Program-made: the position numbers and the translations under genes
Shown here: piece by piece, positions 45,679 through 58,929 of the stretch
How positions within the stretch are numbered: the first letter of the stretch is position 1
Layout: each line of letters begins with the position of its first letter
Source: Anaeromyces robustus
Taxonomy: Eukaryota > Neocallimastigomycota > Neocallimastigomycetes > Neocallimastigales > Neocallimastigaceae
NCBI GenBank assembly: GCA_002104895.1
Contig: MCFG01000007.1
Span: forward strand, 1 to 64,000
Direction of reading: 5' to 3'
Length of the DNA stretch: 64,000 nucleotides
The notes under the pieces: model-generated
Databases searched by the model: none
Told to the model about the DNA's origin: nothing
What the model saw: only the letters and a program-made list of their open reading frames with translations

Positions 45679-47359
45679 TTATTCTTCTTTTTTATTATTT
45701 GTCTTCCTAAGACTTTTAATTTTTAAAGCAATATTATGACCACAAAACATAATTACAGCAATAATATGTCCTATCCAACCCATGTTATGGTAAGCTATCT
45801 TTATTTTATTCCATGTAAGAAGATCAAAACCAATTAATGGATAAGCTACACTTGCAACAGTCAGTATAGTACAAATTGCATGATATATTATATATAAAAT
45901 CTTAAATGAAGTACTTTTATTTGTTTCTAAATTATTAGCCATGTGTTGATTTAATGGTTTAAACCAATATTTAAGAATATCTTGGAGTATAAATAATACA
46001 AATTCAAAATAAAAACTAAATGGATAACCAATATGGAAACCATGCCATATTGAGAGGAAGGTTAAATTAATAAAAAGTGAAATAAGTTTATTACCTAAGA
46101 ATGCAAATCTTTTATATACATAATGTTTTCCCCAAAGATTTGTTTTAATATTATAAGAACACACTAATTCATCGAGACCAAATACGAATGCAAATTTTGT
46201 TGTATCAACATTATTGATAGCATTCCAATAATAATCATTTTTTTCTGAATTTATACCATCTAATTGTATCATATTAATAATACCTTGAGTTTCTACAAGC
46301 ACCCATACACCGAAATACTATTACATTTATTTAAATTAAATAGATATATAAATATATTATTAGTAAATAATAATTATAATAATAATTATTATTATATAAA
46401 TGTATATATCTACTTTAATATATTATTTTTTTTTATAAAAAAAATATAAAATAAAACAAAATAATATAAAATATAATAAATTTTATATATTATAATATAA
46501 TATAATATAAAACAATAATATAAAACAAAATAATTACTTTAAAAAGTACAAATCTTCCTGTTATCCATACATATATAAATTTCTTAATTATGTTAAATTC
46601 TGTAAATTCTTTAGTTAAAATAAATGATGAATAATAACGTGAACTAATCAAAAAGAATATAGCGGTGTATATTAAACCTTTTAAGAAATGTAATATACTA
46701 TGTTTTCTGGAAGATTCAAGCAATTTTTCAAGGTCTTTTTCCATTGAAATATCTTTAGTATTAAATAATTCAAAACTGATAAATTTTTTATAGCGTCTAA
46801 ATGAAAATTGAGGTCCAACAATAGAGGATCCATAAAAATAGCAATAACCTAACATTTCAATAAGTAATGGTTTTTCTTTAATTGGCCATTCTGTTGGTGG
46901 AGTTAAACCTGTATATACAGTACGACTCTTTTTTACAGCTTTATCATCTTTCTTTTGACCATCAGAATAATCCATACTTATACCAATAAGTCTTAAACAT
47001 ATAACAGATTGAGGAGTTAACCAATTTAAATCATATTCAGTAGAACTATATAAATAATATGATATCAACAAATATCCGAAGTTAAAAACCCAACTTGCTA
47101 TAGTGATATATTTTGGATTTTTAATATGTTGTATTATTATAAAAGTCACAAATACACTTATTAAGGGATGATAGAAATCCTTTCCATTAAAATATAATGA
47201 AATAATAAATCCGGTAATAAAAGTATATATATTTCTCTGTAATTCATTTCCTTTCTTATTTTTGATAAAATGTATTCGATAAAAAATTGAGAATGGAAAA
47301 CCCATTAATAAAGAAATAATCAACCTTACAATTGGCCCTTTTAATAATTCAAGATCCAT
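45679..47359 (-). CDS. MBOAT-family lysophospholipid acyltransferase (LPCAT3/ALE1 type)
   Basis: Two exons (46538-47359, 45679-46317) join in frame to 486 residues, close to human LPCAT3 (487). It is an ER polytopic membrane enzyme that re-acylates lysophospholipids in the Lands cycle. Hydrophobic helices run throughout (for example LIISLLMGFPFSIFYRIHFI near the start). Family signatures are LRLIGISMDYSDG, YCYFYGSSIVGPQFSFRRYK near residue 170-190, VWVLVETQGI after the intron, and SIWHGFHIGYPFSFYFEF, where the His of WHG is the catalytic histidine of MBOAT enzymes. The C-terminus is basic then acidic (KTNNKKEE), compatible with a cytosolic tail. Substrate head group cannot be decided from sequence. 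The intron is 220 bp with a GTAATT donor. Confidence 0.9.
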
Positions 47360-48007
47360 ATTTAATTCTTTAAATAGAAAATAATATAAAATAAAAAATA
47401 TATAAAAATAATAATAAAATAATTTTTATATTTATTATTATAATGTTGTAAAAGAAAGAAAGAAAACAAAATAAAATAATTTAGTCTTTTTTTTTTTTTT
47501 TATAATGTATAAAATTTTCCTGAATTTATTTTTTTTTTTTTAGTATATATAAAAAATAATGAAATAAAATAATTAGATTGAAATTTCAATAGATAATAAT
47601 ATATAATTATATTTATTTTTATTTCTATTGTTATATTATATATATATCTTTATATATATTTTATATTTTGATACTTTTATAATTTTTTTTTTATATTTTT
47701 TTTCTCTGTAATTCTTTTTTTTCTTTTTTTAAAAAAATGGTTTTCTTTTATTACAATATGAAAAATATTCATATGAAATTTTTTTGTTTTGTTTTGTTTT
47801 TATAAATTTCATATGAATAATATTTTCTTAGATTTACATCTATTTCATATAATAAAAATTATATTAATATCAATTTTTATGCATTTATTATGTATGTATG
47901 TATTAATGTATTTTATATCAATAAAAATTAAATTTTATTAATTAGTATTTAAATACAAAAAACAGAAAAAAATAAAAAATAAAAAAAATAAAAAAAAAAA
48001 TTAAAAA

Positions 48008-48057
<50 letters not shown>

Positions 48058-48647
48058 AACAATAATTAATAATAATAAAAGAAAATTAATTATATATATT
48101 ATTTCTTATATTAATTGAATATTCTCTTTATATTAGCTTAATCTTTTAATTTATTATTAATACCATATTCTAATATTATTAAATCTGAAATAAAAAAATC
48201 AATCAAAGGTACATAATAAATAATAAATAGTAATAATAATAATAATAAAAAAGAGTTAACAAAGTGAAATAGATATATTTATTATTATTTAATTAATGTT
48301 ATTTTATTATTTTTATTGTTATTATATATTTTATTCTTTTTTTTATATATATTATTTGATAATAATTGAATTGAAACATTGAAATATTAAATAAATATAT
48401 ATGTAATATGTATTAAAAAAATGTTAAAAAAAAATTATTGAGATTTTTGCTTAAATTTGAAATATATATATTTAATTAGTTATTAAATATATATCATTTG
48501 TAATTCTTCATTTTTCATAATTTAATTTATATGTTGATTTTTAGAAATTCATTAGTAATAAATAATTAGGCATATAATAAAAGATTAATAAATTATTCAA
48601 TCCTTATTTCCTTTTTTTTTTCATAAAAAAAATTATATAACAGGCAT
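47360..48647. other. Intergenic region between acyltransferase and SmE genes
   Basis: AT-rich upstream region of the acyltransferase. It contains a strong hairpin (47759-47827) and a poly-A run of about 43 (48011-48053). No gene seen. Confidence 0.6.
47759..47827. repeat. Inverted repeat / stable hairpin
   Basis: Perfect 15-bp arms ATTCATATGAAATTT (47767-47781) and its complement (47804-47818), extendable to about 22 bp with a 2-nt bulge. The loop is (TTTTG)n-rich. Each arm also contains the self-complementary core TTCATATGAA. It lies about 410 bp upstream of the acyltransferase start on the minus strand. Confidence 0.75.
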
Positions 48648-49153
48648 TTATGCTTGACATTGTTGAATAAGCGTTATATTATCACCCTTTAATAATATAC
48701 GACCTAAATATTATTTGAAATAAAAATATGAGAATTATATATTATTATATAAAATAATTTAATAAATATTTTTAATATAAAAGCTCAAATTATATATACC
48801 TAAAGGCTTTCTTGTTTTCTTTTTCATGGAAACTTCTTCAGCATCCCTTAAAACTAACTAAATGTTTTAATAATTATAAATAAGAATTTTAAATTTATTA
48901 TTAATGAATTAATAATAAAATACTAATTATATATACTCACGTTCATAAATTCATCAAAACCTATAATAACACCTTCAATTCTTGTATCAGTTTGTTCGTA
49001 TAACCAAACTTGAATTCTTGCACTCTAAATACAGTATCATATAAATATTTTTTTAATTTTTTTTTTAAAAAAAAAAAAAATTGTTTAATTCATATTTAAG
49101 TAAATAAAAAAAAAACATTAATAATTATAATTAAGATAAAAAATATATTATTA

Positions 49154-49200
<47 letters not shown>

Positions 49201-50129
49201 AATTCTTTTATTAAATTTACTTACTGATTGTAAATATTTGAAAATTAAATTCTTGTAATATGTAATTTTATATTATTTATACATATAGTTGAAATATATT
49301 AAAAAAAAAAAAGAAAGAAAGAAAAAGTTAATACAATTAGAATATTAATTATTTTAATTTTTATAAATTAATTTTTAGATTGTTGATTAATAAAATAATT
49401 ATTATTAATATTTTAAAATTGTTTCAATAATTAAGTCATTATAACAAAATTCTTTGCATTTTTTTTAAAAAAATAATTATGTCACTAAAATTTATTTTAT
49501 AGATATACATATATATATTCTACTTCTTATTTGAATGATTATCTGATTAATTAATTTTTAATGAATATGAAAATGGTTATAGTTATTAAATTTCTATATA
49601 TATTACTACTTTCTTTTATTTGATTCTTATTTAAATTTGTCGTTGATAATATATAAAAATATTAATTTTCCAGATTCATATACGTTTAGAAAATTAACAA
49701 TTACTTTCAAATATTTAATACTCCAAGATTGTTAAATATTCATTTCTTATAATGAAAAAATGATGAATAATGATCATAAAAAAATGTTTAAAACTATAGA
49801 TGATTGATCCTTCAATTTAAGAAATAAGATAAAAAATACTTTAATTCTTTAATTGAAATTATAAAATCGAGTATATAAATATATTTAAATATCTATCTTA
49901 AAAAATTTTAAACATTATTATTGTAAAAGAAAAAGAAAGGAAAAAAAAAAAATATCAAATCATCCATCAAATTGCATATTAAATTCACATAAAATAAAAA
50001 TTAATTTATTTCATTTTTTTCAAATTATTTTTCTTAATAAAATAAAATATATATAATAGTTTATTTATATAAAAATTTTAAATTTACAATTGGTAATTGA
50101 GAAATCTTCTTGACTTTATTAGCTTGCAT
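48648..50129 (-). CDS. SME1: Small nuclear ribonucleoprotein E (SmE)
   Basis: Five exons (50088-50129, 49225-49251, 48941-49024, 48800-48857, 48648-48703) join in frame to 88 residues (human SNRPE 92). SmE is one of seven Sm proteins that form the ring on U1, U2, U4 and U5 snRNAs. The fold is complete: N-terminal [20 protein letters not shown], then Sm1 with [18 protein letters not shown] and [16 protein letters not shown], then Sm2 with [16 protein letters not shown]. The family-typical GFDEFMN and LLKGDNI are present. Exons are very short (27 nt for exon 2). The intron between exons 2 and 3 carries an (ATT)n tract (about 49150-49199). It is head-to-head with DPH3. Confidence 0.95.
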
Positions 50130-50437
50130 TATTACTTTTGTTAATATGTATTGAAAATAAAATGATTATAAAAAAAAATATGGTATATATTACAAAAGGA
50201 TTAATATTGATGAAAAAAAAATTTTTTTTTAATCTACAAAAAGATTAATACAACATAACACGTGATATATATGTGATTTTTTTATTATACATTTATTTAT
50301 TCTCATTTGTATATAAAAATTTAATTTTTTTTTTTTTTTTAATTTTTTTTTTCTTTTATATTTTATTTAAAGAAATCTTAATAAAATAATTCAATTCTAA
50401 TTTTAAAGTGAAATTTATATATACAACATAATTAAAA
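50130..50437. promoter_or_regulatory. Short divergent promoter region SmE / DPH3
   Basis: About 308 bp between two divergent start codons, with a poly-T/C tract near 50326-50360. This is the shortest head-to-head spacing in the window, so shared regulation is possible. No factor site can be named. Confidence 0.5.
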
Positions 50438-51061
50438 ATGGACACTCCTTATGATGAAGTAAATATATATTTATATTTTAGTATTAGTCTCGAAGAAATA
50501 TTACTTATTTTGTATTAATTTAAAGATAGCAATATTATTTGTATTAATTATAATTAATAAATAAAAAATAGATTTCAAATTTAATTCGAAATTCATTTCA
50601 AAATTTAAAAAAATAAAATTATTTCTTCTTTTTCTATTTTTTTCAATTAATTTTATATATATTATATATTAATCGAATATTTTTATTAAAATTTTTTTAA
50701 ATAGATCGAAATCGAAGATATGACTTTCGATGAAAAAAGACAAGTATATATATATCCATGTCCTTGTGGCGATAAGTTCGAAATTACTGTTGTAAGTTTT
50801 TATTAAATAAATAATATATTTTAATTTTAATATAATTTATAATTAGTTTTGTGTATAAATATAATTATATATAAAATTTTAAAAAAATAAATAATTTTTA
50901 TTTAATATTTATAATAATTTTAATTTTTATATTTAATATAGGAACAATTAAAAAATGGTGAAGATATTGCTCAATGTCCAAGTTGTAGTTTAATTATAAA
51001 AATCATTTATGACCCAAACGATTTCCAAGACGAAGAAGTTGAAGAAGAAGTCGATAATTAA
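50438..51061 (+). CDS. DPH3: Diphthamide biosynthesis protein 3 (CSL zinc finger)
   Basis: Three exons (50438-50458, 50705-50791, 50942-51061) join in frame to 75 residues (family 80-82). Dph3/Kti11 is a small electron carrier that serves Dph1-Dph2 in diphthamide synthesis on eEF2 and also binds Elongator for tRNA wobble modification. The sequence shows [13 protein letters not shown], then YPCPCGDKF, and later [20 protein letters not shown]: the four Cys (CPC and CPSC) of the CSL zinc/iron site. The end is acidic ([10 protein letters not shown]). Exon 1 codes only seven residues. Confidence 0.95.
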
Positions 51062-52485
51062 TTTTCAATCAAATAGAAATTAATTTTATATATGGTATCA
51101 ATAGTGAAAAATTTTATTCCAATTAAAATTAAAAAATTAAAAAGAAAAAAAATTAAATAATAAAATAATAAAAAAGTATCAATAATATTCTATAGTTATA
51201 CAATAAAATATTCTTGCTGCTTTTTATAATCAGGATAAACGAAATGAATAATATAATTAAAATATTATTCAAAAATCAAAAATATTAAACTTATTTATCT
51301 TTAAAATATATTGTATTATTAAAAAAAAAAGCATTCAATACAAATAACGAAAGCTTAATAATAAAATATATATATAATTTATAGTATAAAATAACAAGTT
51401 TATACAGTGAAAATAAAATAGTATAGAATAATATAATTATTAATATAATAATAAATATTGTAATAATAAAAATAATCAAACTAATAAATTGATAAATAAA
51501 ATATAAAAAAATATAATAATAATAAGTTATTTTTTTTATTATATAATATGCTATTTTTTTTCTATATAATATTTTTTTTTTATTTCAAATAATTTTTTTT
51601 TTTTTTAAATTTTCATCATTATTAGTATAGAATTTAATTAATATTTTAATTTAGGGATGTAAAATTTAAAATTTTGTTGTATTTTTTTAACCAATAATTC
51701 GATTTATAATGTTAATTTTTATTGAAGAATCTTAACGAAGTATCGGGAAAAAAATTAAATATTAAAAATATATACATATAATTAAATAAATAAATAAATT
51801 ATATCTTTTTTTTTATAATACAATTTTAAAAGACTTTAATATATATATCTACTACTGATTTAATTGATGTTACTGTAATGATAATTATTCTCATTATATC
51901 AAGTAAAAACATTTTATTATAACTTGTTTAAAATTATTACATTTTAAACTTTTATTTAAATTATTATTAATAATTATTTATTCACGTGTTTCAACCAATA
52001 TCTTATAATATTTAGCCACATTATAATTATTAAATACGCCATATAATGTTTGAAAATATATAAAAAAAATTTTAAAAAACATTATATTATTTTTAATACA
52101 TTACATTTAAAAAATATAAAAGTTTATTTTATAATTATTTTTAAAAAATAATTCAATAAAAAAAGCTTTTACAATTTTGAAAATTATACAATGATTTATT
52201 ATATATAATAATTATATATTTATTTTAGTTTTAATTTTAAAAAATATAAAATATATATATAAGGTTTTTATATTATTAATCTTTTAAAATATTTCTGTAC
52301 ATGAAAAAAAAATAAAAAATATATATATATTATTTAATTAATAAATAAATTGAATAAATAATATATGTAATAGATATAATTGTTAATGTAATAATTAAAT
52401 TATTACTAACACGGCACAAGAGTTAATATAATATTTTTTTAATAATAAAAAAATAGATTAATAATAAAAATAATAAAATAAAAAA
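51062..52485. other. Intergenic region between DPH3 and the SDR-type gene
   Basis: AT-rich with poly-A and poly-T runs. Short less AT-rich patches occur near 51218-51250 and 52408-52425. No gene can be supported. Confidence 0.6.
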
Positions 52486-53160
52486 ATGTTAAAAGTAATT
52501 ATTACTGGTACTAATGGCTTTGTTGGACAAGGAGCTTTACTTGAATGTTTAAAAAGTCCTAAAGTTGAAAAGATATTAAGTGTTACTAGAAAATCTTTAT
52601 ATCGTCAACACGATAAATTAAAAGAATTTATTATTCCAAATTTTAAAGATTTCAAAGAAAAAGATGAACATTTACAAGGTTATAATTGTTGTATTTATTG
52701 TGCAACTAAAAGAAATGTTAATGTAACAGAAGAAGAATATAGAGAATTTACCCATGACATTCCTATTCATTTTGCAAAAGCTTTAGGTGAAAATAAAGAT
52801 ATGACATTCATTTATGTTTCGGGAGCTGGCACTAATAGTAATAGTAAATATATGTGGTCAAGAGTAAAAGGAGAGACTGAAAATGAATTACTTAAAATGA
52901 AAGGCAATGAATTTAAAGATGTTTATTGTATTCGTCCAGCTCTTATGAAACATTCTAGTGAACAACAAAATGTTTCTGGTATGCAAAAATTTTATTCTAT
53001 ATTTTATTGGATAAATAGACCATTTGGTGCTGCAAATTTAATTGAAGAAGTTGGAAAGACATTTATTCAATTAGGATTGAATGGTTATGAAAAAGAAATT
53101 CTTGATCCAAATGATATTAAAATTTGTTCAGAAAAATATGATAAATTAATCGCTAAATAA
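52486..53160 (+). CDS. Atypical SDR / NAD(P)-binding epimerase-like protein, intronless
   Basis: Single exon of 224 residues. The start MLKVIITGTNGFVGQGALLE has the Rossmann motif GxxGxxG (G8, G11, G14). Further on are VEKILSVTRKSLYRQHDKL, a central IYCATKR, then TFIYVSGAGTNSNS, MWSRVKGETENELL and YCIRPALM. This layout is close to bacterial 'NAD-dependent epimerase/dehydratase family' proteins of about 220 residues (HTATIP2/YbjT-like atypical SDRs); the reaction and substrate are unknown. The full family-size protein is present. It is one of only two complete intronless genes in the window, which, with the bacterial look, hints at horizontal transfer, common in anaerobic fungi. Confidence 0.85.
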   Translation: MLKVIITGTNGFVGQGALLECLKSPKVEKILSVTRKSLYRQHDKLKEFIIPNFKDFKEKDEHLQGYNCCIYCATKRNVNVTEEEYREFTHDIPIHFAKALGENKDMTFIYVSGAGTNSNSKYMWSRVKGETENELLKMKGNEFKDVYCIRPALMKHSSEQQNVSGMQKFYSIFYWINRPFGAANLIEEVGKTFIQLGLNGYEKEILDPNDIKICSEKYDKLIAK

Positions 53161-53209
53161 TACTAATATATTTAAAATAATAATAACTAACATATTTGAT
53201 AATAATAAC

Positions 53210-53264
<55 letters not shown>

Positions 53265-54174
53265 TAGAAAATGTTATTATTTCTTTATTATACTATTTAA
53301 TATTATATAAGAATTATTATACCCTTTCATTATAACAATAACAAAAACAGTAATAAAAACACAACAAAAAAATTCAATACAATATACTTATTTTACAAAT
53401 ATTATTTTATTTGTTTATTATTAATTAAATAAGTTTCATATTAGTAAAAAATTTTTTTTATTTTATTTTATTATTATTATTATTATTATTATATAATTTT
53501 ATGTATATTTATATATATATCATGAAATTAATATTGCAATTCTTAATTTTTGTTTTTACATTAAAGGTTTCGATGGATATCCATATGTTAGTCTAATTAT
53601 TTATTTATTATTTATGCCATTAAATGTTTCATTTAAATATTATTATTATTTTATATTACTTCATTAATATCTTTTAATATTTGATGAAGTAATAGTTTAA
53701 TTACCAATTTTATTAAAAAATATATTAAAATATCCACTAAAAAAAATATAAGATATTATAAAATATAATACCCTTTATTTATCTTTTACATAATGTATTT
53801 ATTTATTCCTATTTATATATTTAATTCATTATATATTCATTATTATATTAATTTATACCAATAAATTATATATACATTTTTTTATACAAAACAGTTGTTT
53901 CATATTATATATAATATTATTATATATATTTTCAAATATAATATATAAATATTTTTTTTTTCAAACTGTTACTATACAAATGAAAACTAAAAAAGCGATA
54001 ATTAAAATAAATGAATAAATCTAACAGAAATAATAAATTTAATATTTTTTGTTAAGCAATTTTCATAAAATTTATATATATATTTTTCCTTTAAAAATAA
54101 ATAAATTTTTTTTATAAAAAAATCTTTAAACAAGTTATAATATAATTCTTTTTAAAAATAATAAAATAAAATAA

Positions 54175-54205
<31 letters not shown>

Positions 54206-55403
54206 TATATACATATATATATAAAGTGGATAAAGCGTAAAAAATTAATAATTAATATTTAAAGATTATTATAATTGTACAGGATTATATATGTTACATA
54301 TGTAATACATTCACAGATAAATATATTATATATATTATATATATTATATATAATAATATATATTGTATACTATTTAAATATATTATAATTCTGTATACTA
54401 CCAAGTTTAGTTTAAAAAATAATATTTAATAATTCAAAAATCTTATTCACCAATCTTTAATTAAAAAAAAAAAAACCTAATTTTTTACTATTTTTTAAGA
54501 TTTTTAATTAAATATAATTTAATATAAATTTTATAAATTTTTAAAATAATTCTTTTTCTTTTTTATTTAATTGTGTTTTTAATTATTAATAATTAACTAT
54601 TCTTTTTCTTTTTTTTTTCTTACTATTGTTATAATAATATTACTAAAATATAAAAAATAAAGTGAAAAAAAAAGGAAAAATTAATTAATAATTTATATTA
54701 TATAGATATATATAAAAAAGAATATTAAAAAACTTAACTGTTTTATTAGCTATTTTTTTAAATGTGTGTATTAATATTTATATATTATTATTATTTAATA
54801 AAAATTATTTTAATTAATAAGAAAAAAAAAAAAAAAAAAAAAAAAAACAATATTTTTTTTATTATGAATGGTTATTACAAATTATTAATAATAAATTAAG
54901 TATTGTTTTATAAATATATTATTTATTATATAAAAATTATATATACATATATAATAATTTTTTTTTCTACAAATTTTTTAAAAAATTATTAATTTATTCT
55001 TTTATTCTTTTTTATTTTATTTTATTTTATTTTATTTTGTTTTACTTTTTTTTTTTTTTTTTTTTTAAAGTTTTTTATTTTTTCAAAAGTTATTATATAT
55101 ATCCAATACCAAATAAGATTATAACAATTTTATATATAATAATATTCAAAAAAAAAAAAAGTAAAATTATTATATTCAATTATCAATGGTGGATTTATTA
55201 TATAAAATATATATTAATTCAATTTATATTTCATATTTCAACATTGTGTAATAATTCAAATTTCATGAATTATAAAATCATACTTCATACTTCAGCATTA
55301 TTAATTGATATATCATTGTTATAATAATTTATAATTGCTTTAAATTATAATAAATTTTATCATTTAAATAAAAAAATTTTCACTCTTAATAGCATTAACA
55401 AAG

Positions 55404-55438
<35 letters not shown>

Positions 55439-55542
55439 GAGAGAGAGAGAAACAAAAAATTAATTATATACGAAATTAAACAATTAAATTAAAAAATATA
55501 TATTAATCATATTGAATTATATAAATAACTCTAATTATAGAT
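53161..55542. other. Intergenic region upstream of the first 7TM-RGS gene
   Basis: AT-rich. It contains (AAT)n at 53208-53266, a palindrome-bearing patch GATGGATATCCATATG near 53571-53586, several poly-A and poly-T runs and a (GA)n stretch near 55438-55450. No gene can be supported. Confidence 0.6.
53208..53266. repeat. (AAT)n microsatellite downstream of the SDR-type gene
   Basis: About 19 AAT units within 50 bp after the stop codon. Confidence 0.93.
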
Positions 55543-56684
55543 ATGATTGAAAAAGTAAGTAAAGAATTATAAATCATTATTATTAATCGATATTACTGAT
55601 ATTTATTGATATAAAAATTTTATAAATCGAAATTACTGATATTTATTGATATATAAAAATTTTATAAATTTAATCTATTATTTAAAATATTATGTAAAAT
55701 CTATTAATATATCATAATTTTTTTTTCAAATTAGAGAAATCTATTTAACACTACAAAGGTCTCGGAATCCGAATTCAATAATTATTTAACAAAAGGTTTT
55801 ATTAACGAAGATGAATATTTGGTCGATAGAATAATATATATAATAATTTTTATAATTTTTAATATTATTTTTATTCCGTCTTTAATTTTGTAGGTTATCA
55901 TATTGTTTTTTATTATATTATTTATTAAGTTATTTATATATTTATTTATTAATATATTAATTATTAATTTATTTATTTATTTATTTTATATATTAATTTA
56001 TTACTAATTTATTTATTTATATATTAATTAATTATTAATTTATTTATTTATTTATTTATTAATTTATTTGATATTAATATTATATATATATGTATATTAT
56101 TTGAATATATAATATATAAAAAAAAAAAAAAAAAAAAAAAAAAAGATTTTATAAATTACGTAATTCATATTTTGTACACCAAAGAAACTTTGGTTTGACA
56201 TTTTTTGGTGGAATAATAGCATATATAAATGCTGTTTTTGGATTTGTAAGTGAATTTTTTTATCACATTACTATAATTAATATTTTGTATTAATAAATTT
56301 TAAATTAAATAATATTTAGATACCACAAATAACATTACTTCCATGTCCAGGTATATATAATTAAAAATATATATAAAAATTGATATATATAAGAGTTTTT
56401 TTTTTTTTATTTTAATTATATTGATAAATATTTATAATATAAATTATTAAATTATTTAGTAACTGTCTATTCTACAAATGTGATAAATATTCTTACTTTT
56501 CTTATGTAAGGAATAATAAAAATATAATTAAACATATTCAATAATTAAATTGTATTAACTAAAAATATATAAAAAAATAAAAAAAAAAAAAAAATAAAAA
56601 ATTTAGTTTCTTTACAAGAAGTATTCGTGTCATTTTATTTTATCATTTTAATGTATATAAAGGTATATATTAATATATAAATAT

Positions 56685-56715
<31 letters not shown>

Positions 56716-56994
56716 TTATTTATCTATTTATTTGTTTGTTATTTTTTTTTTCTTCTTCGTTTGTTTGTATATATATATATTTAATATTAATACAAATTAT
56801 GAATAAAACTAATCGATTTAATTAATTTAATAATATCATTGAAGTTTCTTCCATAAATAAAAAGAAACATAGAAATAGTTTATATGGAAAGAAAGAACCA
56901 AATAACTACCTTCCTATTATTTATAGAAAAATTAATAATATAATTTTTTTATTTATTTTAATACCATTTGTAAATATTAATTATCATTCCAAAT

Positions 56995-57036
<42 letters not shown>

Positions 57037-57932
57037 TATATATTCTACTATAGCTATTAACAAGTTTTATATTTTAAAAAAAAATTTTTTATAGTTAATC
57101 GCATTAATTGTTACTGTAACTCTTCATATAAGAAATTATAATGATTGCAAGTAAATATATAAATATCAAAAATATATTTTTAAAAGAAATAAAAATAAAA
57201 TAAAATAAAATAAAAAAAAAATAAAATAAAAAAAAGATAATAATATATTAAATATATTATATATATATATATTTTTTTTTAGGTTTAGTACATTAACCGA
57301 TACCTTGATTGGCTTAAAGCAAAATAGCTTAAAACAATTATATTTTATTGTACAGATTTTTGGAGGTATTTTTATGTTTCTCAGTTTTATTATAGCAGTT
57401 TTATTATTTTTTGTTAAAGATTTTAATAAATATGGGGTTAAGGTAAATTTGATAATCATTTCATTATAATTATTATTATTTATTATTTATTATTTATTAT
57501 TTATTATTTATTATTTATTATTTATTATTGTCATTATTGTTATTATTTTTATTATTTTTATTATTATTATTATTGAATTATTCTTTTCTCTAATATTTAT
57601 GTATAAAATATTATTATAAATACTATATAATAGTTTGAATGTATTAGTACTTCCATAATGATTTTAATTTTTAGTATTATCAATGTTATACTTCAAAATA
57701 ATGCTACTGATAATCCAAATATTAAAAAAGATGAACACATAAGAATGTTTCTAAATTTATTTGAAATAACTAAAGGTGGAAAAATACTATTTAATATTAT
57801 TTCAATTTATATACTATTTGTTTCTATAACTTTACCAATTCTACAATATTATAAATCAAAATCAGAAATTAGTAAAAATTCTGAAGAAGTAAATATATAT
57901 TATATATTATTCTTATGATTTTTATAATTATG

Positions 57933-57964
<32 letters not shown>

Positions 57965-58428
57965 ATTTCATATAAATTATGATTAAATTAATATATACTA
58001 TATAATTATATATTTTATATTATTTTAATGAAATAATAATATTATATCAATATATAGGTATATTCAATACAATATTTTTATAAAATTCTAAATACACCAT
58101 CTTTATTAAATCAATTAAGAGATATAGCGATAAAGGAATTTTCAGTAGAAAATATTTTATTTTATGAAAATTATAGAGTTTTACAAAAAATGGTATTTCG
58201 TTATCAATCAGAATATAATAAAGCTAAAGAAACTGGTAATGAAAATGAAGAAATTCAGTATAATTTTGAAGAATATTATCAAGAACAAATACAATCAATC
58301 ACAACATCATCAATGGATAGTGTTTCATATGATCCAACCATGCCAGTACCAAAAGAACTAAAATCATATTTTACTTCATTTTATGAAATGTAAGTAGAGA
58401 TATTATAATATTAATAATAATAATAATA

Positions 58429-58477
<49 letters not shown>

Positions 58478-58545
58478 CGACGATAATTAGTATTTTAATA
58501 ATTAAAAAATTACTATTATTATTATTGTTGTTGTTGTTGTTGTTG

Positions 58546-58612
<67 letters not shown>

Positions 58613-58929
58613 AATAATAAATCTATTAAATGTATTAATATTAATAATATTTATTATTATAAATATATATAACAAAATATAAAACAAAAACAAAAACAAA
58701 AAATTTTATTTTTAATAAACTAAGGTTTATTGATTACAATGGACCAGCAGCGGTTAATATTGCTGGACAAACATCAAAATATATTTCAAATGCATTATTA
58801 AATAATCCAACCATTGGTATATTTGATATGGCTAAAAATGAAGTTGTTGAAATGATGTTTTCTACTATCTACCCAATTTTTCTAAGACAAAACAAAAAAT
58901 TTCTAAATATAACTTCAGTAATTTGTTAA
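55543..58929 (+). CDS. Seven-transmembrane protein with C-terminal RGS domain (copy 1)
   Basis: Twelve exons join in frame to 510 residues: 55543-55554, 55735-55889, 56146-56245, 56320-56350, 56460-56505, 56607-56662, 56845-56969, 57095-57150, 57283-57442, 57634-57888, 58058-58389, 58725-58929. I count seven hydrophobic segments: exon 2 end, FGLTFFGGIIAYINAVFGF, NVINILTFLIFFT, IFLFILIPFLIALIVTVTL, IFGGIFMFLSFIIAVLLFF, IMILIFSIINVIL, and IISIYILFVSITLPIL. From about residue 340 an RGS domain follows: SLLNQLRDIAIKEFSVENIL, FYENYRV, a variable linker, PKELKSYFTSFYEMFIDYNG, NNPTIGIFDMAKNEVVEMMF and IYPIFLRQNKKF. The core FSxENILF fits the family. RGS domains speed GTP hydrolysis by G-alpha subunits; a 7TM-RGS fusion resembles plant AtRGS1. 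Ligand is unknown. A paralog follows in tandem. Confidence 0.88.
58412..58615. repeat. Compound trinucleotide microsatellite in 7TM-RGS intron 11
   Basis: (AAT)n, then (GAT)n, a break, then (TTG)n and (TTA)n, all between the donor at 58390 and the acceptor before 58725. Poly-Met and poly-Leu frames here are intronic artefacts. Confidence 0.93.

Noticed and set aside
53555-53640. Possible exon reading GFDGYPYVSLIIYL after an acceptor-like AG
   Set aside because: No donor in phase and no partner exons. The notable GATGGATATCCATATG may simply be a palindrome.
58429-58699. Poly-Met, poly-Leu or poly-Ile frames
   Set aside because: Trinucleotide repeats in intron 11 of the 7TM-RGS gene.
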